Source of the DNA: Dendrocalamus latiflorus
Lineage: Eukaryota; Streptophyta; Magnoliopsida; Poales; Poaceae
Direction: 5' to 3'
DNA length: 64,000 nt
NCBI GenBank assembly: GCA_017311315.1
Contig: CM029672.1
Span: 11,326,463-11,390,462 of the forward strand
This document shows, piece after piece, positions 1-10,951 of this stretch; the stretch's first letter is position 1; every line of letters begins with the position of its first letter. The position numbers and the translations under genes were made by a program. The notes below the pieces were generated by a model. It was not told where the DNA came from, did not search any database, and saw only the letters and a program-made list of their open reading frames with translations.

Positions 1-667
1 ATGACGAGTTAACAACATAGCTAGATAAACCTTAGTTCTCTTCACTGCAACCAAAGTAATGTGAGCATATGCAACACACTTGTAATCCAAAACAACAATC
101 AGAGAAGCAAATAAAACAAGTTAAGTAATTGTCATCATAACCCGTTATCAAATAAATCACACGAGGGCAGTGACTCATGGAGATACCAGACTGTACGGGG
201 CCAATCGGCACCTCTCGCGCTAAGTGGGCTTTTATCATTTGGCAGTAATTCTAATTTCACCTACCGTTCTTACCATTTTACCATCTATCCAAATAAATCA
301 TTTTTTGGCCAGAACCCCATCCAAAGACATGTGCAAGCCATGGGTGCTAGAACAAAAAGGGATAATACTACATAAGAAAGAAAAGAAAATAACAAGTTGA
401 TATATACTACAAACTCGTAAAAACACCTAAACAAAATCCAGAGATTTGGACAAATAACCTCAATAAATATTGCTAGCAGAACAGTAAAATGTATAATTTC
501 CCAAAGAATAAAATGATTCTAAAAATAATGCAAATTATTGAACAAAGGAACTTTCTTCATTTGGAATATTAACAATAACCCTAACTGACATAGATTATAT
601 TGCCCTTAAACAATGCAAGGGGAAAAATGGTCCAAGGGGAGGAGACCAGTCAGACCACCATTGAGGC
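1..667. other. AT-rich intergenic DNA, nothing recognised
   Basis: AT-rich sequence with only short open frames that match no family I recognise. It ends at the 8-bp TSD (660-667) of the hAT-type element that follows. No RNA gene, repeat array or promoter could be supported. Confidence 0.5.
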
Positions 668-823
668 TAGGGTTGTTCATTTTGAAGCCGAACTGAACAA
701 CCCGCACCGAAAAAACCGTACCATACCGATCAACTCGATTTGACCAGTATTCGATATTTGGTACAGTTTTCAAAAATATGGTTTTATGGAATTTCGGTTT
801 TCGGTAAAAACCAACGGAAAACC

Positions 824-1537
824 TAGGACTGTGCAATCGGTTTTTCGGTTTAATCGGTTCGGTATATACGGTAAATACAGTGTTTGTAGTTTGGTAATAT
901 ACGGTATTTTTAGAAGTACGATTCGGTATCGGTAAATCCCAATTTATTTCGGCACGGTATCGGTAAATATCATATTTACCAAAGTTGACGCGAATTGCAA
1001 ATGATATAGTGACTAGCGAGACGAGTAGGCGATAATACATATACTACTGGCAATAGAATTAGAATTTTAGAAACACTCTAATGGAGTATGGAGATTCGAT
1101 GACATATGCATAAAGTAATAAAGCATAATAATTAATGATGTTCTCTGCCCATTAGAAACATCTGTCTTAGTCATATTCTATTTGAAGTGTGCTATAACTT
1201 GAAGTAGAGAAAACCAGAGCTTTATGTATATATGTACTATATACATTGAGTTGAACAACATAGCTAGCCTAGCTCAGTTGGTAGAGACAGCATGGGGGCA
1301 TTTGGACCTTTGGTCGTGGGTTCGAAACTCATTGGCGACACACTGTGCATTACTATTTTTTGGTATTTTCGGTTTCTTCGGTTTTTAGTCGTTTTTTCCC
1401 GAAAAAACCGAATGCCAAAAAAATCCAAAATCTGAAAACCGTACCGAATACCAAAAACCGGTCAACCCGAGTTGACCGGTTTGGTTTGGTTTTTTCAGGT
1501 TAGTTTTTTTGGTTCGGTTGAAAAATGCATAGCCCTA
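824..1537. mobile_element. hAT-type element nested in the first one
   Basis: It begins TAGGACTGTGCAATCGG and ends GCATAGCCCTA, a degenerate inverted pair. It is flanked by GGAAAACC (816-823) and GAAAAACC (1538-1545), an 8-bp duplication with one mismatch. The body is made of GGTTTTCGGTA-type runs like the host element, so this is insertion of one family member into another. It contains a tRNA-like stretch near 1268-1333. No coding capacity is visible. Confidence 0.6.
1268..1333 (+). repeat. tRNA-like stretch, possible SINE head
   Basis: TAGCTCAGTTGGTAGAGA matches the pol III A box, and GGTTCGAAACTC about 40 bases on matches the B box. The spacing suits a tRNA or a tRNA-derived SINE. The flanking bases do not pair as an acceptor stem and the D arm does not close, so a working tRNA is unlikely. 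No SINE tail or TSD was found. Confidence 0.4.
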
Positions 1538-1739
1538 GAAAAACCAAACCAATCAAAAAACCGACCTCCTCTATCCCACTCGAGCACAGCTAGGGCCTGG
1601 GCTTAGCCGCTTGGCTGCTCTTGACGGCCCATCCAACTAAATCTGATCGGTTGAATCTGCACATGGAATACACATGAATCCCAAACCCTAACCCTAGCCC
1701 CCAATTGGTCAATCCTCATTCTCCTCCATTTCTCCCTAG

Positions 1740-2040
1740 ACCCCAGTGGCAACCGGCGAGGCGGCTCTCTCTCAACCAGATCTCCGGTGCCATTCCCCCA
1801 TCCATACTCCATTGCCGCACTGCTGTCGATCACCAACCTCATCCTCTGCCACAACCAGCTCACCGACAGTGTTCCGTCATTCCTGGACTCGTCCCCTCTC
1901 CTCCGGCTCGACCTTAAGCATAACGCCCTCTCCGACAGCGTGCCCACTGCCCAACCTGATGGGCTTGCTGCAGTACCTCTCCGGCGGCGTCCCCTCAAAG
2001 CAAATAATCTTGTGTTTGTCTCTGGGTTTCTTGGCCTAAA
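1740..2040 (+). pseudogene. Captured leucine-rich-repeat gene fragment
   Basis: GC-rich coding-like DNA within an AT-rich transposon. One frame reads LSLNQISGAIPPSI. After a frame change another reads SITNLILCHNQLTDSVPSFL and then LLRLDLKHNALSDSVP. These fit the plant LRR consensus LxxLxLxxNxLxGxIP, with Gly changed to Asp at the GxIP position in the latter two repeats. About three repeats survive, with no signal peptide, membrane segment or kinase. The parent was probably an extracellular LRR protein or receptor. It lies in the core of a hAT-type element, so capture by the transposon is the likely origin, and the frame break argues against function. Confidence 0.6.
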
Positions 2041-2800
2041 TTCTAAGGTTTGTTGTTCAATTTTTGTTCTTTCATCTTTGTTCTTATTTCTCTACATCAT
2101 GAATTCAGTCTACCGCTTTACTAGTTTTAGGTGCCAGTATAACTTATGTGGAGTACCTTTTGTTTTTAGATAGGGAAGTTCGTCTATGAAAGCGTGGAGA
2201 AGCAAACTGAGCAGGTGAAGACATTGATGTTCCTAAATGTTGCTTACATTTTTGAGCCCCCAGAAAGTTATTTCAGAATGTGGATGAAACAATGTCCAAA
2301 TGTGAACACATACGCATCTTAGTTTTTGAGTTACTCCCAGTGCCCACATTTCCATGTGATTAGTTCTATATGTTTTTAAGCCTTATCCATGGACTATCAC
2401 TATATTGAATTTCTTAGTGGTGCATCAAACATATTCTTCTGTGTTTTGGATATCTCTATGGAAAGCTTAACATATTTGGCTAGTGCTATATGACAGTATA
2501 TGCAACAATGTAGAATGGTGATACTGAATCTGTATCTGGCAATTTCCTGTATGAGTTTCCATAGCTTCCTGTATAGAGGCATATCCGCATAGAGCATTGA
2601 CGCATTGTCGTGTCGTTCTCAATTTGCGTCAACTTTGATAAATATAGTATTCACCGATACCGAACCAAAATAATGTGGTATTAATCGATACCGAACCATT
2701 GTACCATATTTTACCGAATTAACATTACGTATTTACCATATACACCATATTTACCGAACCGTATATACTGAAAAACTGAATGAACACCCCTAATTGAGGT

Positions 2801-4609
2801 AGACTTCCAGTATTAGCACCCAAGAAAGCATATCATTGTTCATTTGGACTAGTTATTTTACCACACTTATTTTACTGTTATCACCTTGCATCAAAATTAA
2901 TGTCTATAAAAAGAAAAGAGAAGGAGCAATAATTTGAAAGAATTAAACATGATAAACAAGAAAAAGGGATAGGACCACTAAAGGTGCAATGGCTTGTATG
3001 AGTATATAATGTAGTAGGGTAGGGGTATCTGTAAGAAGTTCAAGGACAAGTGAGACCCTCTACATAAGGATATAATATAAGGACTACAAATAATCTTCAT
3101 TCTGGAATGAGCCATGAAACTGTATCAACCATTTCCCCGTCTCAGACAGGCAGAATATGTTGCTCTCTTTTGTTGCTACAGACTCTACAATGGGTAAGGA
3201 CGAATATATATAAAGGATAGGGTAAGGCCTTAATTGGACTTTGGGCCATGAAAAGGTGATCCCTAGTGCCTATATTTAGCGTTGTAGAGTGTTGAATATT
3301 CAGATCTGCTCGATCAAGAACTATTTATAGTCGGGTGAAGATATGGTAATAAAAGTGAAGAAAATATTACGTATTCTAAATTTGGGATAATATTTAAGGA
3401 AATATAAAAGGCCCAGTGTCCATAAGAATTCAGAATAGCTATTGGTAAAGTGATACAAGTCTACATAGTACTTTAAATAAATCAGAAACTTATGTCAATC
3501 TCTTGGATAAGAGCCTACGGAAACCAACTGGGGGCTCTCTCCTCTAGAATGATTGTTAGAACATTTTTGTACATTTAAAACCTACGAACTCTTCAAATAA
3601 CAAATTATATTTCTAAATAAAGGTTAGCTAAGAATTTGAATAAAATAAAAATATATGTGCATCATTAATCAAAACTTGCTAAGCACTTTGTACTCACTCT
3701 TACTATTAGATCTCCCCCTTTCAGAGCCAAACACAGTTGAGGTATACCTGGGGACTGATGAGGGTGAGGTGGAAAATGAAGGCACCTAGGGACACGAGAT
3801 TGACACTAACTAGGAGGTCGATGAGATGGAGGCCATATACGACAGTTAGGATGATTAAGCGACATGTAGCTCGTCATCTTGGGTCAGACGAGTACTAAGT
3901 TATCTTGTTTTCTCCTGTTCAGATTTTGTGTATCTTGTATAATTAATTCGTAGAGAACAACTATTATTGTAATATTATCAGATTGACTTGTGTGCCCAAG
4001 ACTGTTAGCCTTGCGTGGCTTAGCACTATAATAATGATAAAGTAGTCTAGTATCTAATTATTGTTCTATTGCAATACTTTGATAGCATTATTATTCGAAT
4101 AGTTGGTGTCTTTATTGAGCAATAACCCGATGACTCATGTCATGTTCTGAGTATAATGACATAGGGCGTCACAACACGTGAGAGTGGTAGCAACGGCAGT
4201 GGCTCTCCTCTCCCTGCCATCTCGGGGCCCCTTTTGCGCCTCGCAGACCCCAAAATCACAGCTAAAATGTGGTGAAAATCTCAGTCTCAGACACGCATGC
4301 ACTGAAAGCTCAAGATGCCTCACGCCGCAACGACGCAGAAGAAACCCACGCGTAGGGATGGAATGGCGTGGCCCGTGGCCTGGTCTCCGTGCTAGCTCTG
4401 TTCGTTCATCGACATGGGGCTGCGCCCCCGTGAGCTGAGGCCAAGGCCTCATTCCTTTTTGCTTTTTTGTCTTCTAGCTTCGGTTTATTTGGGAACATAT
4501 GGACCGTCAAAGTCTTCAACCTTCGTAGTAGCTCTAAAAAATATAGATAAAAATCATCAATTATAGCTAAAAACGTTAACAATAGCTTAAAAAGATAGAA
4601 CCAAGCTAA
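2801..4609. other. Intergenic DNA, possible LTR remnant, GC-rich patch
   Basis: No gene can be supported. Around 3670-3900, text such as ACTTGCTAAGCAC...ACTCAC followed by acidic codons (TDEGEVENEG) recalls LTR/leader sequence of large grass Gypsy elements, and GGGCGTCACA near 4165-4174 could be an LTR edge. No second LTR or TSD was found. Bases 4175-4440 form a GC-rich patch with open frames on both strands and no recognisable domain. Confidence 0.35.
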
Positions 4610-5399
4610 ACACACTACTACAAAAAGCCTAATGCTAGACGTCACATCACAGATGGTTATCCAAAACTGTCAATATTAAATATAATCACAGACGGTTTTA
4701 GTTTAGAGACTATGTGTGTTGTTGCTAGCGCTAAAAACCGTCTGCAAAAGTGAAATATCACAAATGTTTCATGGTTAAAACTGTCTGTAAAGTATCACAA
4801 ACAGTTATTAACAAGAACTGTTAATGATATTATCAAATATCACTGAAGGTTCTTATTTTAAACCGTCTGTGATAATTCACAGACGGTTCGTATTAAAACC
4901 GTCTGTGATAATTAGATTATCACAAACGGTTTGTATTAAAAACCGTCTGTGATAACTCCACTGTATTAATTGCGCACAGATCCGTCGATCTCTGTCTTAA
5001 ATCCAGATCTACGCTGTTGCTTTGAGTTGGAGGCGGGTGAAAGCATCTAGGCCCCTAAAAATAGTTTTGGTAATTAATGAAATCATGTGAATATGGGACT
5101 AACGTGTTTTATGAGCATGCAAAGGTTAGTCTATATATGTGCTACAAGATGCAAGCCAAAGGACATGTGTGAAGACCAAAATTGGCTCAAGATAAAGGTA
5201 TACTTAGCGTAGGATCCTTTTTATTTTTACAGGTCTTTGGTGAATGGTGGAAGACCGGATTATAGGATAGATGGTCGTACCATCAAGAGGGATCTTGGCA
5301 AGTGGCTTGAAAACATGTCTCTTGAGTCATATGGATCAACATTAGAAACTTGCATTTATCAAAAATCTGTTTTAAATCAAAATCTGTGCTCTGTCTGGA

Positions 5400-6035
5400 A
5401 GAGCGGTAGTACCGCAGTTTTGAACATCGGAACTACCGGAGAGCGGTAGTTCCGCGCCCAAATGCGGTAGTACCGGCAAGCGGAAGATCCGGTTTTGGAG
5501 CGGATCAATTTTTCCAGAGAGCACCCTCGGTCCATCCTAAAGTCTTGCGGGAACGGAAGTACCGGTTGGTTGAACGCCGGAACTACCGCAGAGAGTGGTA
5601 GTACCGCATCCTTGAGCGGTACTTCCGGATCCCGGAAGATCCGGAGGAAGAGCGGATCAACATTTCTAGAAAGCACCCTCCGGATGGAGTCCGAATTTTC
5701 CTGGAGCGGAAGTACCGGTGATTTTAACGCCGGAACTACCGCAGGTTGCGGTAGTTCCGCTTCTCAGAGCGGTACTTCTGGAGTCCGAAAGATCCGGATC
5801 CAGAGCGGATCAAGATTTCCAGAGAGCGCCAAAATTTGGGACCTTTCGGAGTTTGGCTGGAGCGGTAGTACCGCGCCGACTTTGTGGAACTACCGGCAAG
5901 CGGTAGTACCGCAAATGTCAACGGTGGAAGTACCGCGCCGCCAAATCCAACGGTCACTGCAGAGCTCTGACATAGCCGTTCTGGCGCGAAGATTTGGTTG
6001 CGGTAGTACCGGCCCTAGAGGGCGGTACTACCGCT
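5400..6035. repeat. Cluster of GCGGTAGTACCGC near-palindromes
   Basis: About 14 copies or one- to two-base variants of the 13-mer GCGGTAGTACCGC (also GCGGAAGTACCGG and GCGGTACTTCCGG) occur at irregular spacing, for example near 5403, 5442, 5465, 5595, 5704, 5749, 5861, 5900, 6001 and 6022. They lie upstream of the LTR TATA box. The spacing is not that of a tandem array. They may be protein-binding sites or hairpin formers; this is inference. Confidence 0.7.
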
Positions 6036-6091
6036 CGACCAGAAATTTTTCTGGAATTTGTGTCAAACGGCTAGTTTTGGTTGGTGGAGGC

Positions 6092-6099
6092 TATAAATA
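6092..6099 (+). promoter_or_regulatory. TATA box of solo LTR A
   Basis: TATAAATA followed by CCCCCACCACTGC. The same block occurs in LTR B (8111-8118), which supports it as the conserved core promoter of this LTR family. Confidence 0.6.
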
Positions 6100-6736
6100 C
6101 CCCCACCACTGCACAAGGGCAGGTTTGAGAGACTCATTGCATATTCTTTGAGCCCAAGAGCATTCATTCCACCCATTTCCTCACATTGAGCATTAAATTG
6201 AGGTGGTTTTGCAATTAGTGCAAGATTTCATTTGTTGATCCACATTGGCACTAGAATTGCATTCAAGTGAACACCGGTAGTGCTTGCCGGCACTTGGACG
6301 ATCCGGTGGAGATTGGCTTGGTGATCTTCTCAAGAAGATTGTGAGAAGACCCGGCAAATTGTGAAGGTTGGAGCTCGCCTACCCGGAGTGGGGAAGAGCT
6401 ACATTAGTGATTGAGGTGTTTGGCTCAATTCGTGGAGCCGGTCCGATTCGTCCGGGCTTACCTCAACGTGGACTAGGGGAAACCGGCAAGTTTCCGATCA
6501 CCACGGTAAAAACATCGGTTGTGTCTCTTGTCTCTTTAGCTCTTGTTTATTTGCTTCATTGTAATCATTTGATTGCTTAGAGCTAGATTTGCTATATTAT
6601 TGTCTAGAAGTGTATAGGGTTATTTGCTTTACTTTCTTGTCATTGAAATTGTGATAAATTAATCAAGTGAACAAGAAAATTTTTTAAAACCTCCTATTCA
6701 CCCCCCTCTAGTCGGTATCCTTGATCCTATAGCGGG

Positions 6737-7218
6737 GCTTTGAGGCCATTTGGTGGAAGGAGACTATTTGACAAGAATAATTATAGATCTACTAAGTCAT
6801 TGGCTACCTATGGTTAGTAATTTGTTCCTAATTGCATTACAATTTAGTTATACCTTCTAGTGAAAGGAAAATCAATGATGCTTTAGATCTAACTAGCTTG
6901 ATGTAGATAAAAGATTATTTACATCTAGCGTGGTTTAGGTTTAGGGTTTAGTCAATTCATAGTATATTTCCACTTAATTCAATGTAATTAATTATTCTTG
7001 CTACATATAACTACTTAATTTAGATCGTACATATATAGTGTACTAATTAATTAATTCAATATGTAATACTAAATTGTTATATGCGTAACGTAGGACTAAA
7101 TCTGGACGTACGCTGTGAACCGTGTGAGTGAAGAGTACATTAACGTAGGATCAAATCTGGATCTACCTGAAGGCTCCTGCATCGGTGCTAAGTTCACGAG
7201 TGCCATCTGCACCGGTGC
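6737..7218. other. CACTA-1 interior between the two solo LTRs
   Basis: AT-rich CACTA-1 sequence with no open gene. The end (7150-7223) has CATCTGCACCGGTGCCAAG, the same repeat text as the coding repeats at 8795-8930, showing that the right solo LTR landed within that repeat tract. Confidence 0.5.
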
Positions 7219-7223
7219 CAAGT

Positions 7224-8780
7224 TGAAAGCATCTAGGTTCTTAAAAATGGTTTTGGTAATTAATTAATTTATGTGAATATGGGACTAACATGTTTAATGA
7301 GTGTTTAAAGGTTAAGTCCATAAGTGGTTGACAAGATGCAAGCTAATGATCAATGTGAAGACCAAAAATAGCTCAAGACAAAGGTATACTTAGAATAGTA
7401 TCCCTTTTTAATTTTACCGGTCTTAGGAGAAAAGGTGGAAGACCGGATTATAGGCTAAATATCGTACCATAAAGAGGGATCATGGCAAGTAGTTTGATAG
7501 TATAATTTTTATGCCATTGGGATCAAACTAGGATCATGCATTTATTAAAAATCTGATTTAATAACCAAATATGTGCTCTGTTTGGAAGACCGGAAGTACC
7601 GCAGTTTTTAACATCGAAACTACCGCAGAGCGGAAGTTCTGCAGTCAAAAACGGTACTTCCGACACCCGGAAGCTCCAAAATCAGAGCGGAACCTTTTTC
7701 CAAAGAGCACCCTCCGGGTGAATTTTGAGTTTTGCGGGATCGGAAGTACCGGTGGTTTAACGCCGGAACTACCGTTGGAAGCGGTAGTTCCGCTGTATGG
7801 AGCGGTACTTTCCGGAGCCTGGAAGCTCCAGAGGCAAGGGCGGAACCTTTTTTCAGAGAGCGCCAACTTTCGTTCTGACCCAAGCGGTAGTATCGCGCCG
7901 ACTTCCCAAAACTACAGCAAAGCGGAAGTACCGGATTTTATAACAGCGGTAGTACCGCGCTGACTTTCAAATGGCTAGTTCAGAGCCTCTGACATAGCCG
8001 TTTTGCCGCGCCAGAGTCGGAGCGGAACTACCGGCCATTGGCCTGCGGTAGTTCCGCTCACCCTGAATTTTCTGGAATTTGTTTCAAATGGCTAGTTTTG
8101 GTTGGGGGCGTATAAATACCCATACCACTGCTCAAGGACAGAAGGAAGAGACTCCATTGAACATCCTTGAGCATTGAACATTCATTCCACACCTCTTTTC
8201 TCCTTGTTCATTCAATTGAGGTGGTTGGAGCAAAAAGTGCATGTGTATTCAATAGTTGATCCATTTGGCATTTGTTTGCAATCAAGTGAAGCCCCTGGTT
8301 TATTACTCTTGGTGCTTGCCAGCACCTAGATGATTGGGTGGAGGTTGATCGGTGATCTTCTCAAGAAGCTTGTGAGAAGGCCCGGTGTTCTTGTAAAGGT
8401 TGGAGCTCACCTACCTGGAGCGGGGAAGAGCAACCACTAGTGGATTCAAGGTGCTTCGGTTTAATTCGTGGAGCCGGTCCAATTCGTTTGGGCTAACCTC
8501 AACGTGGATTACGGGAAACCAGCAAGTTTTCGAACACCATGGTAAAACATCGAGTGTGTTTATTTCTCTCATACTTTCTTCTAGCTCTTATTTATTAGTA
8601 TTGTTGTGATCATTTGCTTAATATAGAGCTAGTGTTGATACTCTACTTGACTAGAATTGTGTAGGTTTTAAGTGTTTCACATTCTTGCTAAATTGAAATT
8701 GTAGAGAATTATTTAAAAGATAAGAAAATTTAAAAACCTCCTATTCACCCCCCCTCTAGTCCGTTATCCTTGATCTTACA
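7224..8780 (+). mobile_element. Solo LTR B (1.56 kb) inside CACTA-1
   Basis: Same family and orientation as LTR A: it starts TGAAAGCATCTAGG and ends CCCCCCCTCTAGTCCG...GATCTTACA. It is flanked by CAAGT (7219-7223) and CAATT (8781-8785), a 5-bp TSD with one mismatch. It has TATAAATA at 8111-8118 and the same GCGGTAGTACCGC-type motifs in U3 (about 7590-8060). Different TSDs show that A and B are separate insertions rather than the two ends of one element. Confidence 0.8.
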
Positions 8781-8789
8781 CAATTTCAC

Positions 8790-10326
8790 TTGAGCTATCT
8801 GCACCGATGTCAAGTCCACAAGAGCCATTTGCATCGGTGCCAAGTCCACTCGAGCGATCTACACCGGTGCCAAATCCACAAAAGCCATTTGCACCGAAGC
8901 CAAGTCCATGGGGACTATCCGCACTGGAGCTACATGCACAAACGCAGCAAATTTGCGATGCATCTACATCTCGTGCCCGGTCGACTACTGTGAAGTCGAC
9001 CTACAGTCGAGATAGCAAGGGCAAACCAAAGAAGACCGATGATGAGATTCCCTACTTGCCGTTGCCCCAGAAATTCGTGCTAGGCGAGCTGTTGGTCGTC
9101 TCGAAAGAGCGCCTCCTAACCCTAGGACTGGCTTGCTAGATAATGCATACATATTACATGGAACATGCCAACAAGCCAGAGAAACAAGGTGCTCGGGTGT
9201 CATTGTTAAGTTTAGGCCACATCATCTGTAGCACGATATTTATGACCGTGTCTTCACGGTGACCTTCAAGTATTTATTCTTTCTTTTCACACTCGACGCC
9301 CTCAATACCTCACTCATTCGATGCTGGATACTATAAGTATGTATAATCACGGTCTACATTTATGTAATACCGTTAAATATTATATATAACTCATTGCTAT
9401 TGCATACACACACACAAACACATGGTGACTGAAGCCAGATTAAAGAAATCACCGGTTGGTTTTTTCGACCCACGCTTGGTCTCCATGAATACCATCAAGG
9501 AGGATGCATCCTTCGTCCAGAATTACATGACGACGACATTAGTGGCTCACCACAACAAGGAATTCATACTTATGTTCTACAACCAGGAGTAAGTGTTGCA
9601 CTATTGTCTATACTTGTTGATTTATACTTTATAAGCAACACGAATTTAAGTTTAATAACCATGATGAAATACCTATGTAGGTCCTACTGGATTCTAATTG
9701 TAAATATACCAAAATGGAATAAACTAATATACATTGATTCCCTAAGGAGGAACAAAACCAACTACACAGTTGTCCAACGATTAAGCAACAGGTAAACATA
9801 TTTCCTCCATAGATAACTTTATTGTAGTCTTTCATTCCTTCCCGATGACTAAGGCTAAATTTTTAGAATCACTTAGGCCGTTTGCCCTATACGTTGCAGA
9901 GGTACAGAAATCCAAGGGACGGATCGACGCACTGCGATATGATCTAGATTTTTCGGTATTCTCTAGTACACATTAATCCTATATAATACTTCGTAGTGAT
10001 TCCTCTTGAACTAACAAATTGTATTTTTGCAGTACCACCAGCAGCTGCCGGGCAATACCTGTGGATTCTATGTTTGCCACAACATGCAACTACTCATCGA
10101 TTCCAGGAAGAACTATGATACTCAGGCTTGTCAATCTTGTGATAATTATTTTATACTTATCAATTTATATATGTATGTATGACATTGATCTTCCTACCGA
10201 TAGGTTGCGTCCATCCCTATAACTCCGTTGAAACAAGTTGACCTCAAACATATTCAAGGACAGTGTGCGTACTTCTTGATGTCTAGATTCATAAAAGAAG
10301 ATAGAGAGTTCCGCAATGTAGAATGA
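8790..10326 (+). pseudogene. Ulp1-like (C48) protease gene remnant of CACTA-1
   Basis: The first part encodes 10-residue Pro/Ser repeats (PFASVPSPLE-type, from 8790), then DDEIPYLPLPQKFVLGE. Later exon-like blocks read GFFDPRLVSMNTI (about 9455-9590), YWILIVNIPKWN and IYIDSL (about 9685-9790), QQLPGNTCGFYVC (10034-10075), and a final block ending at TGA 10326. This is the layout of Ulp1-type cysteine proteases: a His-Trp block, an Asp, a Gln and the catalytic Cys. Asp, Gln and Cys remain, but the His position is Tyr (TAC before TGG), so catalysis is probably lost. The same gene occurs in CACTA-2 on the other strand. Ulp1-like modules are known passengers of plant CACTA elements and MULEs. Confidence 0.65.
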
Positions 10327-10951
10327 ATTTCACTGGGATAAGATTGAGCTTAATTATTCATGTGTATATTTGTTCAAAGCTGGATAATTCATTTCAGTTA
10401 ATTGATTTGTGAAATGGATGTTCTTATTTTTGAAATAAATGAATGTGAATTGGATATATATGTATATATATACTATGTTCATTTGCTTGTTTCAGAAGGC
10501 ATGACTAGCATTTTCTGAGACTAGCCAACAAACAGAAATAAGTTTACGAGTAGAAAGGAATATCATAGACAGTTATTAACTTATAACCGGACGGTTTTTA
10601 GTATAAACCGTCTGTAATATGTGATATATCATAGACAATTTTAACTACAAATCATCTGTGATAATTCAATATCACAGATATATAGTTTATATAGTTTAAT
10701 ATCACAGACGGTTTCAACAAACCGTCTGTGATATATCACACATCACAAACAGTTTATAGTAAAAACTATATGTGATTGTCAATTATCATAAATATTTTCT
10801 AGAAATCGTCTGTGATAATCTGCATCACAGATGGTTCGAAAGCCGTCTGTGATGACCTCATGTTATTATTGATCCATAAACTTAGACGGCTTATGAAACC
10901 ATCTGTGATGACGTTTTTAAATCGTCTGTGATGATCTTGTTTGGAGTAGTG

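Larger units (their letters stand above)
668..2792. mobile_element. Non-autonomous hAT-type element carrying a gene fragment
   Basis: The ends are inverted: TAGGGTTGTTCATT at the left and AATGAACACCCCTA at the right. They are flanked by a near-perfect 8-bp duplication, ATTGAGGC (660-667) and ATTGAGGT (2793-2800), which is the TSD length of hAT transposons. The arms are rich in GTTCGGT/ACCGAAC and CGGTA runs, as in grass elements with TAGGG termini. No transposase is visible. The left arm is split by a second element of the same type (824-1537). The core (about 1560-2600) holds a leucine-rich-repeat gene fragment. The superfamily call rests on TSD length and termini only. Confidence 0.7.
5037..6731 (+). 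mobile_element. Solo LTR A (1.7 kb) inside CACTA-1
   Basis: It starts TGAAAGCATCTAGGCCCC and ends CACCCCCCTCTAGTCGG...GATCCTATA. A perfect 5-bp duplication GCGGG flanks it (5032-5036 and 6732-6736). There is no internal retrotransposon sequence, so this is a solo LTR left by recombination between LTRs. A TATA box (TATAAATA, 6092-6099) marks the U3/R region. Upstream of it (5400-6035) are about 14 near-palindromic GCGGTAGTACCGC-type motifs. The 3' end CA has become TA. Confidence 0.85.
4613..10951 (+). mobile_element. CACTA-1: degenerate CACTA (En/Spm) element
   Basis: The left end reads CACTACTACAAAAAG; the right end is the inverse of CACTACTCCAAACAAG (11 of the first 13 bases agree). Both ends carry many subterminal copies of ATCACAGACGGTTT in both orientations (4655-4960 and 10565-10935), the typical CACTA architecture. 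The flanking triplets differ (ACA and ATG), so the 3-bp TSD is lost or the ends come from different copies. Inside are a Ulp1-protease-like gene remnant (8790-10326) and two solo LTRs (5037-6731, 7224-8780). No transposase remains, so it is non-autonomous. Confidence 0.75.

Noticed and set aside
1268..1333. A functional tRNA gene
   Set aside because: A and B boxes are present, but acceptor and D stems do not pair, and it lies inside a nested transposon.
4178..4438. An 86-residue frame in a GC-rich patch
   Set aside because: Open on both strands, with no domain and no codon signal. Left as unassigned.
5400..6035. CRISPR-like or tandem repeat array
   Set aside because: Spacing is irregular, the units vary, and it sits in the U3 of a plant LTR upstream of a TATA box.
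5037..8780. LTRs A and B as the two ends of one retrotransposon
   Set aside because: Each has its own TSD (GCGGG; CAAGT/CAATT), and the 480 bases between them are CACTA-1 sequence without a PBS or polypurine tract.
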